Of a stretch of DNA of 64,000 nucleotides, positions 52,630 to 59,704 are shown piece by piece (within the stretch, counting starts at the first letter, position 1; every line of letters begins with the position of its first letter). Under the pieces are notes generated by a model that was not told the DNA's origin, made no database searches, and worked only from the letters and a program-made list of their open reading frames with translations. The DNA is taken from assembly GCA_000156295.1 (NCBI GenBank), contig DS999235.1, forward strand, positions 35,914-99,913, given 5' to 3'. The translations under genes and the position numbers were made by a program. Source of the DNA: a marine gamma proteobacterium HTCC2148 (GTDB lineage Bacteria > Pseudomonadota > Gammaproteobacteria > Pseudomonadales > Halieaceae).

Positions 52630-52754
52630 GTGGTTTGTGAGGGCTGGCCGTGGCGCTCAGAACCCAGATCGCTTTCCGAGTGACCGGAGCCTATCTGTTC
52701 TTGCCACACCCCGAGACCGAGAACGATTACTGCGATTGAAATAACGTAGACCAT
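52626..52754 (-). CDS. Small membrane protein, 42 residues (tentative)
   Basis: A short ORF with one hydrophobic helix (residues 2-17, VYVISIAVIVLGLGVW) and a polar tail of about 25 residues (HSESDLGSERHGQPSQTT). The ATG at 52754 is supported by AGAGG about 7 nt upstream (AAGAGGTTCATC). A longer in-frame start at 52847 has no ribosome-binding site. It is convergent with the DUF3313 lipoprotein (4-bp TTAG overlap) and divergent from the LysR gene. It resembles no named family. Probability of being real is moderate: the ribosome-binding site and the hydrophobic helix support it, the small size does not. Confidence 0.42.
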   Translation of the reverse strand: MVYVISIAVIVLGLGVWQEQIGSGHSESDLGSERHGQPSQTT

Positions 52755-52854
52755 GATGAACCTCTTAGTGATCGCCGGTGTTGGTTCTTCCGGCCACGGG
52801 TCTAATGTAGGGTCTGAATGTTTATTCTTCAAATGGCGATAAGTCATTATTAAT

Positions 52855-52869
52855 ATGAATTAAATTCAT
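52855..52869 (+). promoter_or_regulatory. Perfect 15-bp palindrome upstream of the LysR gene
   Basis: ATGAATT-A-AATTCAT, a perfect palindrome with one central base, 27 bp upstream of the LysR-type gene start. It resembles a LysR-type box (T-N11-A within a palindrome) and likely is an autoregulatory operator for that gene and perhaps for the divergent small ORF. Confidence 0.5.
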
Positions 52870-52895
52870 TAATCGTCATATTGGTGGGAGCTTAA

Positions 52896-53882
52896 ATGGA
52901 GATTAGGGACCTGGGTCAGCTAGATCTAAACCTGCTGGTGGCGCTCGAAGCGCTGTTGGAGGAGCGGTCTGTTTCCCGCGCGGCTGAGCGTCTCTATATC
53001 ACCCAGTCGGCCATGAGTAAAACCTTGGGAAGGCTGCGTGATTTGTTCGATGATCAGCTGTTTGTGCGCCGCGGGTCTGGCATGGTGCCTACGCCTCGGG
53101 CGGAACAACTGGGCTTAACGTTGCCGGAAGTGTTGCGCGCGGTGCAGGGAATGGTCCAGCCTTTAGAGTTTGATCCGCTCGCGTATAAAGGGCATATGAA
53201 CTTGCTGGTGCAGGGACATATGGGCGTGTGGTTTCTTCCCTCTTTGATTACCAAGCTCGCGCAAACCGCGCCTGGGCTAAAAGTGCGTGCCTATTCCCGC
53301 GCCGATCAACCGTTTGAGCAATTGGCAGATGGGGCACTCGATTTTGCGCTGCAGGTCGAACGACTACAGTATCCAAAGGACCTTGAAATAAGTACTTTGG
53401 CTTTTGCTCAACCGGTGTTGCTGGCGCGCAGGGGGCATCCACTGGAGGGCACCGAGTTTGGCATTGACGATGTCGCCCGTTATCCCCAGGTAGCGCTGCT
53501 ATCTACTGATCTGAGTGAATTGAAATTCCACGAGGGCAACGCAGCAGCAATTTTAGAGTACGAGCGACGTGCGGACCCTCACGTGGAAACAGATGATTTA
53601 CAGACTGCTGTGCAAATTATCAGTCAAACCGACTACCTGTTTCCTGCCCCACCGATGTTTATTGAACAGTTTAATTTGTCGCGAGACATGGTAGCTCTGC
53701 CTCTACCCGGAGTGGGGGCATTTGCAATCAAGTATGTCGCGGTGCGTCATCAACGGGTGCTGGGATCTGCGCCGCACGAGTTCTTTTATCAACAGGTACT
53801 TGAGCTTACTGAGGAGTTCAGGCACAAATTTGGGCTGCCTGATCTTGCAGAACTTCGCAAGCTACGCAAGCTGGCTTACTGA
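52896..53882 (+). CDS. LysR family transcriptional regulator
   Basis: A 328-residue LysR regulator. The winged HTH (DLGQLDLNLLVALEALLEERSVSRAAERLYITQSAMSKTLGRLRDLFDDQLFVRRGSGMVPTPRA) is the form with LNLLVAL, as in NodD/LeuO/nitrogen-type members. The effector domain (about residues 95-310) is complete. A longer C-terminal tail (FRHKFGLPDLAELRKLRKLAY) extends beyond the usual length. GGGAG lies upstream of the ATG, and a palindromic operator 27 bp before it suggests autoregulation. It is directly upstream of the TonB operon (77 bp to the DUF3450 start), which it may control. Confidence 0.88.
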   Translation: MEIRDLGQLDLNLLVALEALLEERSVSRAAERLYITQSAMSKTLGRLRDLFDDQLFVRRGSGMVPTPRAEQLGLTLPEVLRAVQGMVQPLEFDPLAYKGHMNLLVQGHMGVWFLPSLITKLAQTAPGLKVRAYSRADQPFEQLADGALDFALQVERLQYPKDLEISTLAFAQPVLLARRGHPLEGTEFGIDDVARYPQVALLSTDLSELKFHEGNAAAILEYERRADPHVETDDLQTAVQIISQTDYLFPAPPMFIEQFNLSRDMVALPLPGVGAFAIKYVAVRHQRVLGSAPHEFFYQQVLELTEEFRHKFGLPDLAELRKLRKLAY

Positions 53883-53959
53883 AAGAGAGGCGAGCTGCTA
53901 TCCTGCTTTTGAATCGAATAGAGGGCCATATTTTGCACGAAGACCGCTTAACCATTGCT

Positions 53960-54718
53960 ATGCAAAAATTTGCAATTGCTGTATGTGGATTGACATTGAT
54001 GACGGGGCTGGCCGGTGCTCAGCAACTGGAAGACAGCCTAGAGGTTGTGACAGACACTACGACCAGCGCCGTGGTCTCACAACAAAGAGTGGATGTACTA
54101 TCTCGAGAGACTCGTCTTCTGCTGGAGGAATACCGAAGCCTGAAAGAGAGTGTGGAGTACGAGCAGGCCTATACCCGGGAACTGGAGCAGTTGGAGGTCT
54201 CTCAACAGCAACAAATTGATTCTCTCAATCGCCAGATAGCACAATCGAGAATAACCCGTCAGCGGATTGTTCCGCTAATGCGGTCAATGGTCGATGCGCT
54301 GGAAAGCTTTGTTGTGCTCGATCTACCCTTTCACCAGGAGGAGCGTATTGCGGCGGTGCTGCAACTGAAGCAGCGATTGGACAGGGCGGACATCTCAGTG
54401 TCTGCACGGTTTCGCCTGCTCCTGGAAACCTATCAGATCGAACAGGGTTATAGCGGAACTGTAGAAGCCTGGAGAGGCCCTCTTAACCTTGAGGGGGAAA
54501 CTTTTTCCGTTGAGTATTTGCGTTTGGGGCGAGTCGCGCTGTTTTACCAGAGTCTGGACCGTAAAAGCAGTGCCTATTGGGATCGCGATACCCAGTCCTG
54601 GCTGACGTTAGAGGCAGAGCACAACCGCTCACTGTCTCAGGCGATGCGAGTGGCGCGTAGCCAAACGGCGCCGCAGTTAATGGCATTGCCCCTTATGGCG
54701 CAGGGAGGCCCGCCATGA
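53960..54718 (+). CDS. DUF3450 family periplasmic protein of the TonB system
   Basis: A 252-residue exported protein. The signal peptide (MQKFAIAVCGLTLMTGLAGA) is followed by a coiled-coil-rich region (about residues 20-110, with RETRLLLEEYRSLKESVEYEQ and LEQLEVSQQQQIDSLNRQI), then a globular part with FHQEERIAAV and LRLGRVALFYQSLDR. Members of DUF3450 are a fixed part of the TonB2-type operons in marine Gammaproteobacteria, upstream of the TtpC-like MotA/TolQ protein, as here. Their role is structural or regulatory in energising TonB. The start at 53960 is preferred over 53909. The stop overlaps the next gene's start (ATGA). Confidence 0.85.
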   Translation: MQKFAIAVCGLTLMTGLAGAQQLEDSLEVVTDTTTSAVVSQQRVDVLSRETRLLLEEYRSLKESVEYEQAYTRELEQLEVSQQQQIDSLNRQIAQSRITRQRIVPLMRSMVDALESFVVLDLPFHQEERIAAVLQLKQRLDRADISVSARFRLLLETYQIEQGYSGTVEAWRGPLNLEGETFSVEYLRLGRVALFYQSLDRKSSAYWDRDTQSWLTLEAEHNRSLSQAMRVARSQTAPQLMALPLMAQGGPP

Positions 54719-56067
54719 AGCAATGGATAGCAGCGACTCTCGTTATTGCTTGTTGGCTACCTGTCGCTTCTCTGGCTGAGCAGCAAATCCAGGACCTGGA
54801 TCAACTACTGACAGCGGTTAAACAGCAGCAAGCAGAGCAGCGTGAACTTAATCGACAGCGTGAACGCGAGTTTCTGTTTGATAAACGGCAACAGCAGCAG
54901 CTCTTGCAAAAAGCACGAAGTGATTTCGAGAAGTATCAGCAGGAAAACCAGCCACTGCTGGCAATCACCGATAAAAATGCAGATGAGCTCGCCCGCTTGG
55001 AAAAAGAGCTCTCCGGGGTAGTGGGCGATATGGGCGATGTTTCCAACACATTTCGTGAGTTCGCCGGTGATTTTTCTGCGGTGCTAAGGGAGTCGATGGT
55101 CAGCGCTCAATTTCCCCAGAGACTAGAGCAGGCGCAGGCTCTGGCAGATGCCGATATTCAGGCCAGCATTGAAGAAATACAGGCCCTTTGGTTGCTATTG
55201 CAGGAGGATATGACGGAGTCTGGCAAGGTCGCGCAATTTCCGGCGGCTGTGATCGACAGTGCGGGTGCGATGCAATCCGTTGACGTTCTGCGAGTTGGCG
55301 TGTTTTCCGCCTGGAGTAGTGGAGACTTTTTACGCTATGTCCCCGAGACCGCCGAATTACTGTCCTTGAGTCGGCAGCCGCCGATGCGCTATCGCAACGC
55401 GGCTCGTGAGTTTGCACAGGCTGACAGTGGTATTTACACACTGGCGATCGACCCGACTCGCGGCAGTCTATTGGGCATGCTCAGTTTTACCCCCGATTTA
55501 CGCGAACGCATAGAGCAGGGCGGAACCATCGGATTTATCATTATTGGCCTGGGGATGTTGGGCATAGCGCTGACACTTTGGCGCTTGGTTTATTTGCTGG
55601 GTGTCTCTCGCCGTATCAATCGTCAGCTGCGCACTGTGTCCGTCCCCACAGCGAGTAACCCCCTGGGTAGAGTACTCCTGGCCGTTGAGGGTCTTTCAGT
55701 GGAGGATGATGAGCTCGTGCAACTCAAGCTGGACGAGGCGGTTCTTGCAGAAATACCGGCGCTGGAAAGAGGCAATGGGCTGATCAAACTATTCGCTGCA
55801 ACCTCACCTCTGCTAGGCCTGCTGGGCACTGTGACGGGCATGATTCTGACCTTTCAGGCTATTAGCCTGTTCGGCACCGGTGATCCGAAGTTAATGGCGG
55901 GGGGGATTTCCCAGGCATTGATGACCACTGTCTTAGGCCTGGTTGTTGCCATACCCTTGTTGTTTGGTCACAGTGTTGTAGCTTACTTATCGAGGGTCAT
56001 GGTCCAGCGGCTGGATGAACAGTGTGCCGGTGTTTTAGCGCGCTCAGCTGAAAAGCAGGAGCCCTGA
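54715..56067 (+). CDS. TtpC-like MotA/TolQ/ExbB proton-channel family protein
   Basis: A 450-residue member of the MotA/TolQ/ExbB family with a long N-terminal periplasmic extension. A signal-like start (ending SLA-EQ) leads to a coiled-coil region (about residues 25-120) and a globular part. Three transmembrane helices (about 266-287, 365-387, 397-418) form the channel core, with TSPLLGLLGTVTGMILTFQAIS as the family signature. This is the TtpC-type protein described for Vibrio TonB2 systems, believed to help transduce proton motive force with ExbB2/ExbD2. It is translationally coupled to the DUF3450 gene (ATGA) and 3 bp from exbB. Confidence 0.87.
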   Translation: MKQWIAATLVIACWLPVASLAEQQIQDLDQLLTAVKQQQAEQRELNRQREREFLFDKRQQQQLLQKARSDFEKYQQENQPLLAITDKNADELARLEKELSGVVGDMGDVSNTFREFAGDFSAVLRESMVSAQFPQRLEQAQALADADIQASIEEIQALWLLLQEDMTESGKVAQFPAAVIDSAGAMQSVDVLRVGVFSAWSSGDFLRYVPETAELLSLSRQPPMRYRNAAREFAQADSGIYTLAIDPTRGSLLGMLSFTPDLRERIEQGGTIGFIIIGLGMLGIALTLWRLVYLLGVSRRINRQLRTVSVPTASNPLGRVLLAVEGLSVEDDELVQLKLDEAVLAEIPALERGNGLIKLFAATSPLLGLLGTVTGMILTFQAISLFGTGDPKLMAGGISQALMTTVLGLVVAIPLLFGHSVVAYLSRVMVQRLDEQCAGVLARSAEKQEP

Positions 56068-56070
56068 TCA

Positions 56071-56607
56071 ATGGTGCTCTGGTATGAAGTCACCGACTTT
56101 ATGGATCAGGGAGGTCCAGTGTTATGGCTGTTGTTTTTCACCTGCCTCTTGCTTTGGCTATTGATTTTAGAGCGTGTCTGGTTTCTGCGTTTGACCTGGC
56201 CCCCACAAGCAAGGACCTTGATCAGTGAATGGCAAGGCCGTGCGGATCGCAGGTCATGGAAGGCCAAAAAGATTCGCGAGTCGGTGGTGTCCGAATCGTC
56301 AGTTCAACTTCACGCACAACTGCCGATGATCCGTGTACTCGTTGCTATGTGCCCTTTGCTTGGCTTATTGGGTACGGTACTGGGAATGGTCGGTGTATTT
56401 GAAGTGATTGCCGTGAGTGGAAACGACGATGCCCCGGCGATGGCAAGGGGGATTTATCGGGCCACCATTCCGACCATGGCCGGGCTGGTTGTGGCTCTTA
56501 CGGGAATCTATTTTACCGTTCGCCTGGGTCAGTTGGCGGATCGCCGTGCCAGTGCTCTGCGCGATGCGATGCCTTTGCTAGACACAGCAGGGGGGGCGAA
56601 CCAATGA
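56071..56607 (+). CDS. exbB: ExbB proton channel subunit
   Basis: A 178-residue ExbB: TM1 near residues 13-33 (LWLLFFTCLLLWLLILERVWF), a short cytoplasmic loop, and TM2 and TM3 at about 90-115 and 135-158 carrying LLGLLGTVLGMVGVFEVI and IPTMAGLVVALTGIYF. It forms the proton channel that drives TonB with ExbD. It is the small ExbB2-type, in contrast to the 450-residue TtpC-like partner upstream. The gene starts 3 bp after that stop, and its own stop overlaps the exbD start (ATGA). Confidence 0.93.
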   Translation: MVLWYEVTDFMDQGGPVLWLLFFTCLLLWLLILERVWFLRLTWPPQARTLISEWQGRADRRSWKAKKIRESVVSESSVQLHAQLPMIRVLVAMCPLLGLLGTVLGMVGVFEVIAVSGNDDAPAMARGIYRATIPTMAGLVVALTGIYFTVRLGQLADRRASALRDAMPLLDTAGGANQ

Positions 56608-57014
56608 GTGCCAGACGCCACCTTCCTCCGGCTGATGAAACCGAGCTGGATATGACGCCCATGTTGGATATCGTGTTCATCATGCTCATCTTTTTTATTG
56701 TTACAACGTCCTTTGTAAAAGAGTCGGGCATCACTGTATCAACGCCCCAGGCCGACACGGCTGCGCCACAGGAGAGTGCCAATATATTCATTGCCATCAC
56801 CGCCAATGGGGAAGTTTGGATAGATCGACGACCGGTGGACCCCCGTAGCGTTCGCGCCATCGTAGCGCGCTTGCACGCCGATAACCCCGAAGGTTCGGTC
56901 ATCATTCAGTCGGACGGCGAGGCTTCTACCCGCATGTTAGTGGAGGTGATGGATCAAGTACGCCTCGCAGGAGTGGAAGGTATTGCTATTGCAGCTGATA
57001 AAGGCCCGCAATGA
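56604..57014 (+). CDS. exbD: ExbD energy-transducing subunit
   Basis: A 136-residue ExbD. A short cytoplasmic N-terminus ending LDMTPMLDIVFIMLIFFIVTTSFV contains the single TM helix (about residues 18-37) with the proton-carrying Asp (Asp23 in MLDIVF, the family's key residue). A periplasmic domain follows (NIFIAITANGEVWIDRRPV, GSVIIQSDGEASTRMLVEVMDQVRLAG). It relays proton flow to TonB. It overlaps exbB (ATGA) and tonB (ATGA) on its two ends, so stoichiometric co-translation is likely. Confidence 0.94.
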   Translation: MSARRHLPPADETELDMTPMLDIVFIMLIFFIVTTSFVKESGITVSTPQADTAAPQESANIFIAITANGEVWIDRRPVDPRSVRAIVARLHADNPEGSVIIQSDGEASTRMLVEVMDQVRLAGVEGIAIAADKGPQ

Positions 57015-57706
57015 CGAGGAGTATTCCCTTCAGGTTATTGCCTGCTTTCGCTGGTGCCCTGGTAATTAGTCTGGCGATTTTTCTGTTTATGCAAAGTCTG
57101 ATCAAGCGCGGTCAGAGCGAGGACCTGCAGTTGGCGGTCTATCAAAAGGTGGAGATTCTGCGCCAACAGCCTGAAACAGAAGAATTCGAGGATATGAATG
57201 AGGCGCCCCAGGAGACGCAGCAGGAACCTTTGATGGAGCAGTTGCAAATGGCTCCGCCAACACCCCAGCCACAGCAGGCGCTTGAAATGCCATCACTGGA
57301 TCTGGGTGTTGGCGATCTTGATATTCGCGCAGTGGGTGATAATTTTAAGGCTCCGTTGGGTGCCGCTGGTGTTGTTATCCCCGGTGGTGGACAGGATGCC
57401 AAAGGGTTTGTGGAAGTGGTTCCCTACAATACGCGTAAGCCCAATGTTCCGAATGTCGCCTGGCAGAATAAGATAACGGGTTGGGTATTGGTCGCGTTTA
57501 CGGTGACGCCCGGTGGCGATACGCGTGATGTACGCGTGTTGGATGCAAAACCTCGCGGTGTATTCGAGGAAAAAGTGATTGCTGCTGTGGAGGATTGGCA
57601 GTATTCGATGAAGTTCGCCGGTAAATCTTCTGCCAATGTGGTACTGACCCAGCGTGTCGATGTTCGTTGGCAGGATTTCCCTAACAACATTCCCAACGTA
57701 GACTGA
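57011..57706 (+). CDS. tonB: TonB energy-transducer protein
   Basis: A 231-residue TonB. An N-terminal TM anchor (residues 8-28, LLPAFAGALVISLAIFLFM) is followed by a proline- and glutamate-rich linker (residues 50-90) that is short compared with E. coli TonB, and a C-terminal domain (about 140-231: GWVLVAFTVTPGGDTRDVRVLDAKPRGVFEEKVIAAVEDWQYS) typical of TonB2-type proteins. It transmits energy from ExbBD to outer-membrane receptors such as those at 0.2 and 14.2 kb. It overlaps exbD by ATGA and is 2 bp from the TPR gene. Confidence 0.93.
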   Translation: MTRSIPFRLLPAFAGALVISLAIFLFMQSLIKRGQSEDLQLAVYQKVEILRQQPETEEFEDMNEAPQETQQEPLMEQLQMAPPTPQPQQALEMPSLDLGVGDLDIRAVGDNFKAPLGAAGVVIPGGGQDAKGFVEVVPYNTRKPNVPNVAWQNKITGWVLVAFTVTPGGDTRDVRVLDAKPRGVFEEKVIAAVEDWQYSMKFAGKSSANVVLTQRVDVRWQDFPNNIPNVD

Positions 57707-57708
57707 CC

Positions 57709-59454
57709 GTGTCCGGACTCAAATTCATATTGCTGCTTGCCTGCTTGTTCGCATCGGTCACTTTTGGGCAGGAACAGGGACAATACCGCAGTCGAATCAT
57801 GCTCGACCCATTAGGAGAGATGGGCAGGGGTTCCGAGCTGTCTGTTGCAGAGCTTGAGAAGCAGATTAGTAGTATTGAAGATCCCTACGCAAAGTCCAGT
57901 GCCGGCCGCTTTCTCGCACGACATTATGTGCAGCAAAAAGACTACGCCAGCGCAATCGCCTATTACGAAGAGGCGTTAGACGCAGCGGGTCTGTCGGGTG
58001 TAGCCAACCGGGAAATGCTGCGCGAACTTGCTCAGGTCTATTTGCTCGATAGCAATCACTCCCTGGCCGCTGTTGTTTTACAGCGCGCCCTGGATATTGA
58101 CCTGGTCCCTGACGCTCGAGATTTTTTACTGCTGGCGCAGGCGCACTACCGTATGGGCGACTACGTGGCGGTGGTGGTCGCGCTTGATGGAATTCAAGCT
58201 AATGGCTTAAAGCTCGAAGTGCAGCAATTGCATCAGGCTCTCGCACTCTACTATCGAGCGGGCGCTTATGAGCAATGTGAAAATATTCTTAAACAGCTGC
58301 TTAAAGTTGAGGTTGATAATCCAGAGAACTGGCATCAACTGGCCTCAGTTTACCTGCAACAAAACAAGCAGAAACAGGCTTTGGACCACCTTAATCTTGC
58401 GTTTGAAAAGAGGGTTCCTTTTGCCGAATCAGAACTTTTGTTGCTGGTAGATTTACAGGCTGTAAGTGGCAATCCCTATGGTGCAGCAATGACTCTGCAA
58501 AATGCGATTGCACAGGACGCTGTTTCGGCTGATGCCGTCAACCAGCGCAAGTTGTTTGAGCTTTGGTTGCAAGCGAGGGAACGAGATAAGGCCAAGGCCG
58601 CGCTGGTGACCGCAGCACAGATTAGTGGTGATACCGAGCTGTACTTGTATCTGGCTCAACTGCAAATGGAAGAGGAAGAGTGGGTGCCCGTCCAGTCGAC
58701 ACTGCTTGAAGCTTGCGAAGAGCGGCTACAGGACAGGTTTGTCAGTAGGGCTAACTTACTGCTGGGTGTGAGTTTATTAAAGCAGGATAGGGCGCCAGAG
58801 GCTCGAAGGGCATTTATTAACGCGACACTGGTGGGCGGCGCCAATGCCCAGGCGGCGGAGTGGCTCTCATTTATGGATGCGCAGCCAGCGACTGAAAACG
58901 AATTGCGACGTGTCAGAGGGCCCTGCTATGGCTCTGAAGGTAAGAGAGAGCCCCTGAAGAAAAATTTAGGTGAGCCAGCACTTGCAGTAGACCCAATGAC
59001 GGAGATTGCCGCTGCCCCTGTTGCAAGCGGTGACCCGGTCGCTGTAAAAACGATTGCCAAGATGAGATTTTTTTATAGTAGCCATAGTGAATCTCTGGCT
59101 GATTTGTTGCCGCAGGTGCGTTCCCTGGCGGGGCGCTTGAACGTTAGTCTGGTTAAAGCCGCAGGGACTGCAGATGGCTCCGTGCACGTTTTGGGTATAC
59201 CAGGAGAAGACTTACGCCTGGCGATGCCAATTCGTGGGTCGGCGCAGGCGAAGGGTAGATACCGGATTTATAATGCCAAAGAATTTCGATGTGCATGGAA
59301 GGTTGTCGCGCTTGATGGAACAGCCTCCTCAGGAATATTGGAGGAATTTACCCGGGATATATTGACCTCTGGCTACAAGGCAACTGGCGGCTACCGGCTG
59401 GTGGTAAAGCAGGGGAAGCCTGTAACAATTGAGTTACAGGTGGGAATAGAATAA
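57709..59454 (+). CDS. TonB-operon TPR protein with C-terminal GyrI-like domain
   Basis: A 581-residue exported protein. The signal peptide (LKFILLLACLFASVTFG-Q) leads to a solenoid of TPR units from about residue 45 to 400 (AKSSAGRFLARHYVQQKDYASAIAYYEEAL; LAAVVLQRALDIDLVPDARDFLLLAQAHYRMGDY; NWHQLASVYLQQNKQKQALDHLNLAFEK; GASVEL-like repeats). TPR proteins at this place are typical of TonB2 operons but usually stop near 420. Residues about 452-581 instead add a domain resembling GyrI-like/AraC-effector-binding folds (DLLPQVRSLAGRLNVSLV, RYRIYNAKEFRCAWKVVALDG, GILEEFTRDILTSGYKATGGY, TIELQVGIE). That domain might bind a small molecule in the periplasm. The start is GTG at 57709, 2 nt after the tonB stop. 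Confidence 0.8.
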   Translation: MSGLKFILLLACLFASVTFGQEQGQYRSRIMLDPLGEMGRGSELSVAELEKQISSIEDPYAKSSAGRFLARHYVQQKDYASAIAYYEEALDAAGLSGVANREMLRELAQVYLLDSNHSLAAVVLQRALDIDLVPDARDFLLLAQAHYRMGDYVAVVVALDGIQANGLKLEVQQLHQALALYYRAGAYEQCENILKQLLKVEVDNPENWHQLASVYLQQNKQKQALDHLNLAFEKRVPFAESELLLLVDLQAVSGNPYGAAMTLQNAIAQDAVSADAVNQRKLFELWLQARERDKAKAALVTAAQISGDTELYLYLAQLQMEEEEWVPVQSTLLEACEERLQDRFVSRANLLLGVSLLKQDRAPEARRAFINATLVGGANAQAAEWLSFMDAQPATENELRRVRGPCYGSEGKREPLKKNLGEPALAVDPMTEIAAAPVASGDPVAVKTIAKMRFFYSSHSESLADLLPQVRSLAGRLNVSLVKAAGTADGSVHVLGIPGEDLRLAMPIRGSAQAKGRYRIYNAKEFRCAWKVVALDGTASSGILEEFTRDILTSGYKATGGYRLVVKQGKPVTIELQVGIE

Positions 59455-59522
59455 ACAGCTTAGGCGAAGATGGCAGATCGGAATGTATTCTTTTCGCTTT
59501 TTCCAAGTGTTTTTACAATAGA

Positions 59523-59672
59523 GCAGTGATTGGGCCTCGCATTATCGCCGCGGGAAAGTCCATCGCCACCACCGGCGGTCACGCGATTTTCACCAATGGT
59601 CGTAAGCGCGATCTTATGTTTGATCTGGGGCCAGAAGGCGGTGTGGTCAATGGCCCCTATTCAGGTTGTTGA
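59523..59672 (+). pseudogene. Fragment of an amidohydrolase-family gene
   Basis: In the 250-bp gap between the TPR and DUF3604 genes, one frame reads AVIGPRIIAAGKSIATTGGH, then TNGRKRDLMFDLGPEGGVVNGP and stops (TGA at 59670). This matches, residue for residue in most places, an internal stretch of the imidazolonepropionase/Xaa-Pro-dipeptidase-type amidohydrolases (GPRIxAAGKSIATTGGHADPTNG...GVxNGP), which are about 420 residues. A second frame just after the stop gives TGLLALSEK, resembling the TGGVLSLS motif that follows in the family. There is no start codon or ribosome-binding site. It is a decayed relic, lacking the metal-binding HxH and most of the barrel. Confidence 0.7.
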
Positions 59673-59704
59673 TGACTGGATTGCTGGCACTGAGTGAAAA
59701 GCCC

